Position numbers and translations under genes: made by a program. 10,962 nucleotides of DNA from Mariprofundaceae bacterium. Its GTDB lineage: Bacteria; Pseudomonadota; Zetaproteobacteria; Mariprofundales; Mariprofundaceae. The stretch is taken from positions 1 through 10,962 of the forward strand of contig JAUZQU010000005.1 in assembly GCA_030950835.1 (NCBI GenBank), written 5' to 3'. This document shows positions 1-7,973 of this stretch, one piece after another. The notes below the pieces were generated by a model. It worked only from the letters and a program-made list of their open reading frames with translations. It searched no databases and had not been told where the DNA came from. Numbering within the stretch: the stretch's first letter is position 1; each line of letters starts with the position of its first letter.

Positions 1-9
1 GGTGCGAAG

Positions 10-2598
10 ATGACACAACAACATGCAGAGCTGATACAATATGGTAAAGACAGGCTTGATGGGCTGTATACAGAGGTGGATGTTGCCTTTAAACAAGGTG
101 AGAGTGGGCAAGTGTTGATGGATTTGATGTGTCAAGGCGTGGATGATTTGTTGATTCACTTGTGGCAGAAGGTGGCGCCTGCATCATCAGAAAGCATTGA
201 TTTTGTGGCAGTCGGTGGTTATGGACGTGCCGAACTTGCTCCGCAATCGGATTGGGATGTATGGTTTTTGCTGCCTGATGATGTTCATGATGAGATGCAG
301 CAAGATATTGAGGCGTTTTTGTATGTGATGTGGGACATGAATGCCAAAATTGGGCATGCTGTGCGTTCGGTGGCGCAAACATTGGATCATATCAAAGAAG
401 ATTGGAATTCTGCTACAGCAGCCCAAGAAATGCGGCTTTTGTGTGGTAAGGGTGATGTTTTTGCTGAATTAAAGCGAAAAATAGCGGTTTTCTTCAAAAA
501 ACAACGTAAAAAGTTCATTGCAGCGAAATTACTTGAACATCAAGCCCGCCACCAACGCACGGGTAACACTGCATTTATGATGGAACCTGACATCAAAGAG
601 TGCCAAGGCGGCTTGAGGGATGTGCAATCTGTGTTTTGGATTGCTAAAGCATGGTATGGCGTGGATAACGTGGAAGATTTGGCGAAAAATAAACATATAT
701 CGCCGCGTGAAATGCAAGATTTGTGTTCAGCTCAAGACTTTTTATGGCGATGCCGCGTGGGTTTACATTTAGAAGCCAAACGTCCTAGCGACCGCTTATC
801 TTTTGAACAACAGGCCAGCTTAGCGGATATGATGGGTTATTCAGCTGTAGCCCATCGCCCTGCGGTGGATGGGTTGATGAAGGATTATTTTCGTCAAGCG
901 GGAAGAATCACCCGTGTGACAGGTTTATTGTTGCAAGACTTTGAAGAAAAGCTGCATCCGATTCGTTGGCGGAGATGTAAAAAAATCAATGCTGTATTTA
1001 ATACAGTGGGCAAGCAAGTGGGCTTGCAACATGTTGATGTTTTTAAGCGTGACCCATTGAATTTATTGCGTATTTTTAATGTGGGGCAAGATGAACACCG
1101 TTGGTTGAGTAGCGCTGCGTTGCGCCAAATCCGTGAAGATGTGCGTTTGATTGATGATGGTTTTCGCGATAATCCTGAAGCACATCGTATCTTTTTGCGT
1201 ATTCTTAGACATCCAAGAAATGTATTTTGGGCATTAAAAGAAATGAATGCTACTGGTGTCTTGGGGCGCTTCATGTCTGATTTTCGGGATGTAGTGGGGC
1301 TTGGGCAGTTCAATCAATACCATGCTTATACCGTGGATGAACATACGATTCGTGCTGTAGGTGAAGCACGAAATATGATGCATCATGATCGCGAAGAGCG
1401 TCTGCCGCTTGCTCAAGAGGTGATTCACCGCTTAAAACGCCCTGACTTGTTATATCTGGCGCTTATTTTCCATGATATTGCCAAAGGTATGGCAGGGGAT
1501 CACTCGGTGAACGGCGAAAAGCTGGCGCGCGAATTTTGTTTGCATATAGGGTTGACTGAAGATGGCGCAGCTTTGGTGGCTTGGTTGGTGCGCGAGCATT
1601 TGACTATGGCGATGGTTTCGCAGCGCAGTGATTTATCTGACCCAGAAGTCATTCAAAACTTTGCCAATAAAGTGGGCAGCATGGAAAGGTTAAATAACTT
1701 ATTGTGTTTAACGGTGGCAGACATTGCGGCTGTGGGCCCGAATGTGTGGAATGATTGGAAAGGTGCTTTATTAAGCCAGCTTTACCATGCGACAAGGCAA
1801 GTATTGATGGATGTGCCGCCAAACAAAGCATGGCAGGAAGAACAACGCCAAATACGCATCAACAGCACGCTTAAACTCAGTGAACAACCTGCTTTGTTGC
1901 AGCCCATATTAACGAAGCTACCGCAAAGGGTGATCGCCCACTTTCCACCGAATCAACTGCTGCCCATCGCCCAACTTTTGCAGCAAAACCTTGAGCATGG
2001 GGTAAGTCATCATATTGATGAAGACCGCTGTGATACCATGATTTTGATTCATAGCGAGGAACAAAAGGCGCTGTTTGCTAAATTAACGGCTGTGATTGCA
2101 GCAGGGCAAGTGAATGTGGTGGCGGCACATGCTTTTTCTTTGGGTGAAGGTCGGGTATTGGATGTGTTTTATGTGCAAGATAAACAAGCCAAAACATTGC
2201 GCCATCCAGCAGACTTGCATCGTCTAAGCCAACGTATTATCAAGACTTTACAAGCAGATAAAGCTATTCAAGCGCCGAAAAAAGTAACATTCAAATCTAC
2301 ATTGCTGATGAAACGTGTGCCTGTGCGTGCGCGTCATTTACCTTCAGCTTCGACCATACAAACAGCCATTGAAGTAAGCGCGGCAGAACGCCCTGCTTTG
2401 TTGGCGCAGTTGGCGTATGCCATTCATCAAGCAGGTTTTGATATTCGAGGCGCGGCGATTTCGAGCTTTGGTGAACGGGTGGTGGATGTGTTTTTTATTC
2501 AGAATCATGATGGTGAAGCCTTGCAGCAAGAACATATTCAGCATCTTTGTGCTACACTACAGATTATAGGCGGTATTCATCAAGAAAAGGACGACTAA
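10..2598 (+). CDS. glnD: Bifunctional [protein-PII] uridylyltransferase / uridylyl-removing enzyme GlnD
   Basis: GlnD senses glutamine: it uridylylates PII (GlnB/GlnK) when nitrogen is scarce and removes UMP when glutamine is plentiful, thereby controlling glutamine synthetase and NtrBC. All expected domains are visible in order. The nucleotidyltransferase motif is GGYGR at residues 69-73, followed by SDWD at 80-83 with metal-binding Asp81 and Asp83. PDIKECQGGLRD starts near residue 193. The HD uridylyl-removing domain has His445 and the HD pair His488-Asp489 in FHDIAKG. Two C-terminal ACT domains lie at about 677-755 and 785-862; the second carries GERVVDVF. The 862 residues are slightly fewer than the roughly 890 of E. 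coli, mostly through a shorter N-terminus. The ATG at 10 has no clear Shine-Dalgarno, and the frame stays open to the window edge, so the true start may lie a little upstream. No promoter is visible within the window. Identity is secure; only the start is uncertain. Confidence 0.97.
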   Translation: MTQQHAELIQYGKDRLDGLYTEVDVAFKQGESGQVLMDLMCQGVDDLLIHLWQKVAPASSESIDFVAVGGYGRAELAPQSDWDVWFLLPDDVHDEMQQDIEAFLYVMWDMNAKIGHAVRSVAQTLDHIKEDWNSATAAQEMRLLCGKGDVFAELKRKIAVFFKKQRKKFIAAKLLEHQARHQRTGNTAFMMEPDIKECQGGLRDVQSVFWIAKAWYGVDNVEDLAKNKHISPREMQDLCSAQDFLWRCRVGLHLEAKRPSDRLSFEQQASLADMMGYSAVAHRPAVDGLMKDYFRQAGRITRVTGLLLQDFEEKLHPIRWRRCKKINAVFNTVGKQVGLQHVDVFKRDPLNLLRIFNVGQDEHRWLSSAALRQIREDVRLIDDGFRDNPEAHRIFLRILRHPRNVFWALKEMNATGVLGRFMSDFRDVVGLGQFNQYHAYTVDEHTIRAVGEARNMMHHDREERLPLAQEVIHRLKRPDLLYLALIFHDIAKGMAGDHSVNGEKLAREFCLHIGLTEDGAALVAWLVREHLTMAMVSQRSDLSDPEVIQNFANKVGSMERLNNLLCLTVADIAAVGPNVWNDWKGALLSQLYHATRQVLMDVPPNKAWQEEQRQIRINSTLKLSEQPALLQPILTKLPQRVIAHFPPNQLLPIAQLLQQNLEHGVSHHIDEDRCDTMILIHSEEQKALFAKLTAVIAAGQVNVVAAHAFSLGEGRVLDVFYVQDKQAKTLRHPADLHRLSQRIIKTLQADKAIQAPKKVTFKSTLLMKRVPVRARHLPSASTIQTAIEVSAAERPALLAQLAYAIHQAGFDIRGAAISSFGERVVDVFFIQNHDGEALQQEHIQHLCATLQIIGGIHQEKDD

Positions 2599-3528
2599 AT
2601 GAAACGTTTACAACAGTGGTATCAAGGTTTGATTACATTCAAAAAGTCTGCAACACACTCACCAGGTTTTGTGTTGGCTTTGGGCGGTGGTGGTAGCCGT
2701 GGTTTGGCACATCTTGGGGTGCTTGAAGCCTTAGAAAAGCATGGCTTACGCCCTGATGCCATTGTAGGCACCAGTATAGGCGCGCTTTTTGGGGCATTGT
2801 ATGCGATACATGGTGATGTGTTGGAAGTGCGTAAACGTGTGGAACATTTCTTAAACTCCGAATCTTTTTCACAATTATCACTGCCACCTTTGACCGAAGC
2901 CAAGTTAGAAGATGATTCATGGATGGCAAAGCTTGGTGCTGCTGCGCGTCATACTTTGCTGTATACCAAAGCTGCCACTGATATTGCTTTGATGGACGCT
3001 GCTGTATTGGAAGGTATTATCGCTGAATTTTGCCACGACACACACTTTGCAGACACGGTGATTCCTTTGTATATCACAGGTGTAAGTTTTCCTGCGGGCA
3101 AATGCCATGTGTTTCACGAAGGCGCTTTAACTTCGGCAGTCTCTGCGAGCATGGCGATTCCTGGTGTATTTAGCCCTGTGGTGGTGGATGGTGTGCGTTA
3201 TGTAGATGGTGGTGTAGCCGCTGAACTACCCTCTTTAGAAGCCAAAAACATTGCTCAACATCAGCAAATAGTGGTGGCAGTGAATGTTGGTGCATATCCC
3301 GAACCTGAATCTGAACCTGAGCATATTATTTCCATGTTGGACTGGACAACCATGGTCAAATCGTATCATTTGCGCCAATTTAAGTATGATTATGCCGATG
3401 TGATGATTACACCACTGGTAGGGACGACCCAATGGCATGACTTTTCACACCCAGAAGAAGAGATTCGTAAAGGTTTTGATGCTACAGAAGCACAAATACC
3501 CCAACTTCTGGCGAAATTGGGGCGTTAA
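2599..3528 (+). CDS. Patatin-like phospholipase family protein (RssA-like)
   Basis: This is a predicted cytoplasmic serine lipid acyl hydrolase of the bacterial patatin family, 309 residues. The oxyanion loop GGGGSRG is at residues 29-35. The nucleophile elbow GTSIG is at 57-61 with Ser59, and the partner Asp203 sits in YVDGG, completing the Ser-Asp dyad. SASMAIPGVFSPV (182-194) is the usual family signature before the Asp loop. There is no signal peptide or membrane segment. The length and layout resemble E. coli RssA/YchK, but the natural substrate of such proteins is generally unknown. The ATG follows the glnD stop codon with no intervening base, and AAGG at 2587-2590 inside the glnD end can serve as its ribosome binding site, so co-transcription and translational coupling with glnD are likely. 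Fold and catalytic type are confident; the physiological role is not. Confidence 0.92.
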   Translation: MKRLQQWYQGLITFKKSATHSPGFVLALGGGGSRGLAHLGVLEALEKHGLRPDAIVGTSIGALFGALYAIHGDVLEVRKRVEHFLNSESFSQLSLPPLTEAKLEDDSWMAKLGAAARHTLLYTKAATDIALMDAAVLEGIIAEFCHDTHFADTVIPLYITGVSFPAGKCHVFHEGALTSAVSASMAIPGVFSPVVVDGVRYVDGGVAAELPSLEAKNIAQHQQIVVAVNVGAYPEPESEPEHIISMLDWTTMVKSYHLRQFKYDYADVMITPLVGTTQWHDFSHPEEEIRKGFDATEAQIPQLLAKLGR

Positions 3529-3546
3529 ACTGTTGTTATTACCTTA

Positions 3547-3602
3547 TTCTCGATAAATATTCTTCGACAAATGCTTTTCGATAAATGCTTTTCAACAAAC
3601 TG
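3547..3602. repeat. Four degenerate 14-bp tandem repeats between convergent genes
   Basis: Four consecutive 14-bp units occupy the 104-bp gap between the patatin gene and yraN. They are TTCTCGATAAATAT (3547-3560), TCTTCGACAAATGC (3561-3574), TTTTCGATAAATGC (3575-3588) and TTTTCAACAAACTG (3589-3602). Units two and three are the most alike; the outer two have diverged. The period is not a multiple of three and no reading frame uses it. The rest of the gap holds nothing recognisable, and no terminator hairpin with a T-run is seen for either convergent gene. The role is unknown: replication slippage remnant, protein binding site or part of a transcript end are all possible. Confidence 0.75.
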
Positions 3603-3632
3603 TTCCCAAGCAATCGGTTTGAATCCAGACGG

Positions 3633-3992
3633 TTATAAACGGATGACATCCAAGATATGTTCAATGTGTGCAGGTAAAAAGGATACTTTTCGTGGTGTGA
3701 CCACAATCAAATCAAAGCGACATTGCAAATGTTGATATGCCGCATATTTCCCCCACCAAGTTTGCCCTGCTGAAATCAAACGTTGGCATTTGTCGTTGGT
3801 CATTGCCAATAAACTGGCTTGGCGCTGCTGATGTCCTTTAACTTCCACAAAGGCTAAAATATCGTCTTTACAGGCAACAATATCCAATTCACCACGCCCC
3901 AAACGACAATTGCGGGCGATAATGGTATAATTTTGCTTTTGCAGATATAGACAAGCGGCATCTTCGGCTTGTCGTCCTTTTTTGGTGCTCAT
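3633..3992 (-). CDS. yraN: YraN family protein (UPF0102, endonuclease-like fold)
   Basis: This is a small 119-residue protein of the widespread UPF0102/YraN family, which has a PD-(D/E)xK nuclease-like fold; its biological function is not established. Visible family signatures are GRQAEDAACLYLQ (6-18), the IIARNCR stretch (24-30), GELD (34-37) and FVEVK (48-52). Together these supply the putative metal-binding residues Glu35, Asp37, Glu50 and Lys52. The usual basic residue two places after the core Lys is His54 here, a minor deviation. The start ATG overlaps the rsmI stop codon in an ATGA arrangement (3989-3992), indicating translational coupling and a shared transcript with rsmI. In E. coli yraN lies on the lpoA side of the same neighbourhood, so the genes are conserved neighbours with a changed order. 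The N-terminus and length match the family well. Confidence 0.93.
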   Translation of the reverse strand: MSTKKGRQAEDAACLYLQKQNYTIIARNCRLGRGELDIVACKDDILAFVEVKGHQQRQASLLAMTNDKCQRLISAGQTWWGKYAAYQHLQCRFDLIVVTPRKVSFLPAHIEHILDVIRL

Positions 3993-4855
3993 ATTGCTTC
4001 TTTGAGGGGTGGGTGCAGCAGAGCATAGACCCGCGAACGTGAAATAGACAAATCTTCAGCAACTTCTTTTGCCAAAGCAGAGGCAGACAAACCATTGCTG
4101 CTACGTTGTTCTAAGATACGAATAATATCAGCATCTTCAATGCTTTTAGGCGCAGCGCCTGCCAACATCACTACCATTTCACCGCGTCCAGCATGCTGCT
4201 CAAAATGTGCGACCACATCATGTAAAGAGCCTTGAATAAACTCCTCATGTAGCTTGGTTAATTCTCGTCCGACACAGCATAAACGTTGATTCATGTCTTC
4301 AAGCGCTTGCAAAGCCTGTAATGTTTTCAAAATTCGCTTGGGTGACTCTAAAAAGACTTGGGTATGTGATGCTTGTTGGATGTTGTGCAGTATATGTTGC
4401 CGTGACTTTCCTTTGCGCGGCAAAAAACCAAGGTATGTGAACATATCCGTGGGCAAACCTGAAGCCGATAACGCCGCAATCGGGCTACAAGCACCCGGAA
4501 TGGTGACGACTTCAAAGGCATGTTCGCGCAATAAACGCACCACATGATAACCAGGGTCGTTAATAAGCGGTGTGCCTGCATCTGAAATCAAAGCGACATC
4601 ATCACCTGCAGCTAACTTTGCCATGATGTGTTGGGCTGCTTTGTTTTCATTATGATCGTGACAAGGCAGCAGAGGTGTGGATATAGTGTAATAATCCAGC
4701 AGTTTTTTGCTGGTTCTTGTATCTTCAGCGGCAATATAAGCGACGGATTTTAGGGTGGTCACCGCCCGATAAGTGATGTCTTGTAGGTTGCCAATGGGCG
4801 TAGCGACAATGAAAAGTTTACCCTGATTTGATTTCTGTTTAGTTTGCGTATCCAT
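3989..4855 (-). CDS. rsmI: 16S rRNA (cytidine(1402)-2'-O)-methyltransferase RsmI
   Basis: RsmI uses S-adenosylmethionine to 2'-O-methylate C1402 in the decoding centre of 16S rRNA. The 288-residue product shows the tetrapyrrole-methylase-type fold signatures in order: VATPIGNLQDIT (17-28), AAEDTR (42-47), HDHNE (66-70), SDAGTPLINDPGYH (91-104), IPGACSPIAALSASGLPTD (119-137), ESPKRI (170-175), GRELTKLHEE (196-205) and RGEMV (224-228). A short C-terminal helical segment follows (about 255-280), as in other family members. The start at 4855 places the conserved core at the same distance from the N-terminus as in E. coli RsmI. The ATG overlaps that of the divergent lpoA, so the rsmI promoter must lie inside lpoA coding sequence; no good Shine-Dalgarno precedes it. 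yraN follows in an ATGA overlap. Identification is secure. Confidence 0.97.
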   Translation of the reverse strand: MDTQTKQKSNQGKLFIVATPIGNLQDITYRAVTTLKSVAYIAAEDTRTSKKLLDYYTISTPLLPCHDHNENKAAQHIMAKLAAGDDVALISDAGTPLINDPGYHVVRLLREHAFEVVTIPGACSPIAALSASGLPTDMFTYLGFLPRKGKSRQHILHNIQQASHTQVFLESPKRILKTLQALQALEDMNQRLCCVGRELTKLHEEFIQGSLHDVVAHFEQHAGRGEMVVMLAGAAPKSIEDADIIRILEQRSSNGLSASALAKEVAEDLSISRSRVYALLHPPLKEAI

Positions 4856-6797
4856 GATAAAGTCACTTTACACACTTTCCAAGACTACTGCAATCACCTT
4901 CGTGATTTTGCTTTTAACATCATGTGCTAGCAAACCTGCACCAGAAACCATTCATATTGATAGTCAGCGGATAGCCTTGGCTGAACAGATGGTCATGCAA
5001 AGTCGTTTGGATGTTTTGGTGCAACAAATTCACCTCGAATACCCTGAAACTACAGCGCTAAAACAACTTTTGGATTTAAGCCAAGATAAAAACTTATCCG
5101 ATAGCAGCCAAGGGCAGGCCGCCTTACGTTATGCTGACGTATTGTTACAACTCAAACATCCAGAAAGCATGTTGATTGCCGCTGAAACCTTACATATTTG
5201 GGGTGAACATGTGTTGGCCACACATCTACATCTTGCTTTGGCAAAAGCGCTGATTCTTATTCAAGATGTGGATGCAGCTTTGCCACACCTCAACCAAGCA
5301 TTAGATTTAACGCATCGCTTCAAACCACAAGGTTATATGACCTTGATGCAAGATATTATCAGCACTGCTCAAGCTATTTTGAGTGAAAGTAGTGAGCTGG
5401 TGCGTATCCCATGGTTGCTAACACATGCTTTGTTGGCTGAAGCACAGCGGGACAGCTTATTACAACAAGCCGCCCAGCTTGCACCGCTTGAATATGTCTT
5501 AAAACTTCGTCATACGGACAAGCCCTTGCACATCGAACAAGCCAACTTTTATCGTTATGCAGCACGCAAGGCTTTGATGGTGGGTAATTATCATGCTGTG
5601 CGGGTGATTGCGAAGATTTTGCAGTTGGATATGCCTGATACTGAGGCGAATCGCGTGGTTCAAGCTTGGGCGGTGAGCGAAGGGCAACAAAATGTAGTGG
5701 GGGTATTGCTGCCTTTAACAGGTCAATACGCGGCATACGGGCAACAAATGCTCAAAGGTATTCGTTTGGCGATGAGCCGCCCTGAATTTGAAAAAAACAT
5801 CACCTTGCGTATTCAAGATACCCACGGTGATACGCAAATGACTATCGGTGCTTACCATCAATTGCTCACCCAAAATGTACAATGGGTGATTGGTCCATTG
5901 TTGAGCAATAATACAGCTGCATTATTACCCTATCTGGCTGATGATATTCCCATGATTGCTTTATCCAACCAAACCCAGCTTGCTAAGGCTTCAGAGAACT
6001 TGTTTATTCATAATCTCTCCAAGTCAGTACAAGCAAGTTTTATGGCACATCACGCTTGGCAAGCAGGCAAACAACGTATAGCGATTATTCATGGTTCAGG
6101 GGTAAGTGAACATGATGAAGCCTTGGCATTTCAACAAAGTTTTGAGGCTGATGGTGGAGAAATTGTTACTACGCTGGTTTTAGAAGCCAATGTTCACGAT
6201 CATCGTTCGGCGCTGCGGGGTTTGTTACAAGCGAGTTCAGATGAGTTGTTATTGGCAAGTTTGATGGAAGAGCTTGATTTGTTTAGTGCTGAACGCAATA
6301 TGGATATTAAAATCGCACCGAATTTTGATGCTTTATATATAGCTGTTGCAGGAAAGAAACTTGCTGTATTGGCAGGGCAAATGGCATATTTAGATATGCA
6401 TAAAGTACCATTATATGGTAGTTATCGTTGGTTTGACGGACATTTGCTGGATGATGGTGGTCGTTATTTAAGTCGCGGTCAATTTGCGACACCGATTACC
6501 GCCTTGCCTGAACCCACATCAACGGTCTTGGATGTACAAAGCCAATTTCGGGTAATTTGGGCAGAGGATAAGATGACCCCTTTGTTTACTTTGGCTTATG
6601 ATGTGGCAATGAATGTGGCATCGTTGGGTTCACGATTGGGTTTAGCTGGTCAACAAGCTATCCAAGCCTTACACGAACCAGCAGGTTTTCCAGCAATTAG
6701 TGGTCATTATTATTTTGATGAAGATGGTATCAGCCAAAAAACATTTGCCATTCAACGTATTCGCCGTGGACGCATTGAAAAGGTGATGGTGCCATAA
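4854..6797 (+). CDS. lpoA: Penicillin-binding protein activator, LpoA/LppC family outer-membrane lipoprotein
   Basis: In E. coli, LpoA is an outer-membrane lipoprotein that reaches through the periplasm to activate the peptidoglycan synthase PBP1A. The 647-residue product starts with a lipoprotein signal peptide whose lipobox is LTSC, with Cys24 as the lipidated residue. Ala follows the Cys, consistent with sorting to the outer membrane. Residues about 30-265 form a helical, TPR-like N-terminal region. From about residue 280, VVGVLLPLTGQYAAYGQQM begins the periplasmic-binding-protein-like (type 1) C-terminal domain typical of LppC. The length is close to the 678 of E. coli LpoA. The ATG at 4854 is the only usable start: the frame is closed by TGA at 4824-4826 and no other start codon lies between. 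No Shine-Dalgarno is obvious. Gene position, head-to-head with rsmI and near yraN, supports the assignment. PBP1A as the partner is inferred from the family. Confidence 0.92.
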   Translation: MIKSLYTLSKTTAITFVILLLTSCASKPAPETIHIDSQRIALAEQMVMQSRLDVLVQQIHLEYPETTALKQLLDLSQDKNLSDSSQGQAALRYADVLLQLKHPESMLIAAETLHIWGEHVLATHLHLALAKALILIQDVDAALPHLNQALDLTHRFKPQGYMTLMQDIISTAQAILSESSELVRIPWLLTHALLAEAQRDSLLQQAAQLAPLEYVLKLRHTDKPLHIEQANFYRYAARKALMVGNYHAVRVIAKILQLDMPDTEANRVVQAWAVSEGQQNVVGVLLPLTGQYAAYGQQMLKGIRLAMSRPEFEKNITLRIQDTHGDTQMTIGAYHQLLTQNVQWVIGPLLSNNTAALLPYLADDIPMIALSNQTQLAKASENLFIHNLSKSVQASFMAHHAWQAGKQRIAIIHGSGVSEHDEALAFQQSFEADGGEIVTTLVLEANVHDHRSALRGLLQASSDELLLASLMEELDLFSAERNMDIKIAPNFDALYIAVAGKKLAVLAGQMAYLDMHKVPLYGSYRWFDGHLLDDGGRYLSRGQFATPITALPEPTSTVLDVQSQFRVIWAEDKMTPLFTLAYDVAMNVASLGSRLGLAGQQAIQALHEPAGFPAISGHYYFDEDGISQKTFAIQRIRRGRIEKVMVP

Positions 6798-6799
6798 GC

Positions 6800-6817
6800 A
6801 GGGTGGTATGTTACCCT
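6800..6817. terminator. Weak hairpin between convergent lpoA and phoR
   Basis: The 24-bp gap between the lpoA and phoR stop codons contains an inverted repeat: AGGGT (6800-6804) pairs with ACCCT (6813-6817), extended by two G-U pairs around a TATG loop. Neither side has a run of T, so it would be a poor intrinsic terminator. It may simply mark the end of two converging transcripts. Confidence 0.3.
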
Positions 6818-6821
6818 AAAG

Positions 6822-7973
6822 TTATGCTTTAAACTGCATTCTCACCACTAAACCACCATTTTCATGGTTGCTCAAACGCAGTTGACCGTGATCCCGCTCA
6901 AGAATCTCTTGCACAATTGCCAAACCAAGCCCATGCCCTTGTTGCCCCTGCTCTGTTTGATTGCGTGTCTCATCTACCCGATAAAAACGTTCAGTAACAC
7001 GTTCTAAGTGTTGCTCAGCAATGCCACATCCTTGATCGGTGATGGTGAGCGAAGTGCAGCCTTGTTGCTGTGCTGTTACGACATCAATAGCAGAAGATAC
7101 GGGGGCAAACTTCACGGCATTTTCAGCAATATTCATCACAATGCGCACACAATCCGCTTCTGCCATGATAATCGGTAGCTTAGCGGATGGAGGCAAGTGC
7201 AAGTTAATGTTTTTCTCACTTAAACGTGGTTGCAAAACTTGCCAAACATGGGTGAGGACTTGGTTCAAATCACAGTTGGCTGTTTCGTATTCTTGCTGTG
7301 TGATGTGTTCTAGGGTGAGCATACTGTTCATTAAATGGTTGATATGTTTGGCTTCTTGAGCAATGACGGACGCTGCTTCTAAGCATAGTTCTTTATGTTC
7401 TACAAAACGCTCAATATTCCGCGCATAACCTAAAAGTGAGGTCAGCGGTGTTTTGAGGTCGTGCATTAAGTTGGCAAGCAGTGTTTTTTGTTGGCGCTGT
7501 AGGCTTACATAAGCGGTCACATCCATGCACAATAACAAAGCCTGATCTTCGCCTAGCGGTACCAAACGTGGTTTGAATACCCGTTGTTGCAACTTCATTT
7601 CAGGCAATTCAGGGGATGTTGGCAATTGATTCAATGCTTGTTGATATTCTTTTAACCAAGCATGATGACGATAAAAAATAAGCATGGCCTGGGGTAAAGG
7701 TAACAACTTACCCCATTGAAAAAGTTGTTGTGCTTGAGCATTTCCGCCTAACACACGCCCCAATTTATCTACACGAACCACCACCTCGGTCACTGAGGAC
7801 AACAACACATCCAAACGTTGCCCGCGTGTGGATAATGTTTGTTGTAAACGTGCCTTTTCTTCGTTAAGTTGTTGGATTTCTTGTTCTTTTTTACGCAATT
7901 CTTTGCTGTATCGACGTTGTTTAGACCAACTCCAAAGCAGTGCTATAAACAATAAGGCAAACCAAATTTTCAT
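6822..7973 (-). CDS. phoR: Phosphate regulon sensor histidine kinase PhoR
   Basis: This is a membrane-anchored histidine kinase of 383 residues that would phosphorylate the PhoB-type regulator encoded just upstream. A single N-terminal membrane segment (about 3-16) is followed by a basic, Gln/Glu-rich probable coiled coil (about 19-50) and a PAS-like region (about 55-155). The H-box HDLKTPLT has His171. The catalytic domain carries NIAENAVKFAP (N-box, Asn285), TDQGCGI (G1, Asp313), ERFYRVD (F-box) and GHGLGLAIV (G2, 347-354 region). There is no periplasmic sensing domain, as in other PhoR proteins that are thought to read phosphate through the Pst transporter and PhoU. The start at 7973 is chosen because its ATG overlaps the phoB stop in ATGA and AGGG lies about 8 nt upstream. 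A longer frame starting at 8021 would put 16 unrelated residues in front of the membrane helix. The PhoR name rests on the PhoB neighbour and Pho boxes. Confidence 0.9.
   Translation of the reverse strand: MKIWFALLFIALLWSWSKQRRYSKELRKKEQEIQQLNEEKARLQQTLSTRGQRLDVLLSSVTEVVVRVDKLGRVLGGNAQAQQLFQWGKLLPLPQAMLIFYRHHAWLKEYQQALNQLPTSPELPEMKLQQRVFKPRLVPLGEDQALLLCMDVTAYVSLQRQQKTLLANLMHDLKTPLTSLLGYARNIERFVEHKELCLEAASVIAQEAKHINHLMNSMLTLEHITQQEYETANCDLNQVLTHVWQVLQPRLSEKNINLHLPPSAKLPIIMAEADCVRIVMNIAENAVKFAPVSSAIDVVTAQQQGCTSLTITDQGCGIAEQHLERVTERFYRVDETRNQTEQGQQGHGLGLAIVQEILERDHGQLRLSNHENGGLVVRMQFKA

Noticed and set aside
894..1313. 139-codon open frame inside glnD
   Set aside because: It lies in another frame of a securely identified gene; its product has a shadow-like composition with many Arg, Ser and Cys residues and no recognisable domain.
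3547..3602. 14-bp repeats as a CRISPR array
   Set aside because: Units are too short, contiguous without spacers, and no cas genes are present.
3529..3632. Intrinsic terminator for the patatin gene or yraN
   Set aside because: No stable hairpin followed by a T-run was found on either strand.
3641..3651. GGATGACATCC as a Pho half-site or regulator palindrome
   Set aside because: It lies in the last codons of yraN, has no second heptamer 11 bp away, and is not near a gene start.
5374..5736. 120-codon open frame antisense to lpoA
   Set aside because: Product has no domain or signal and lies opposite a conserved gene; no ribosome binding site or promoter was noted.
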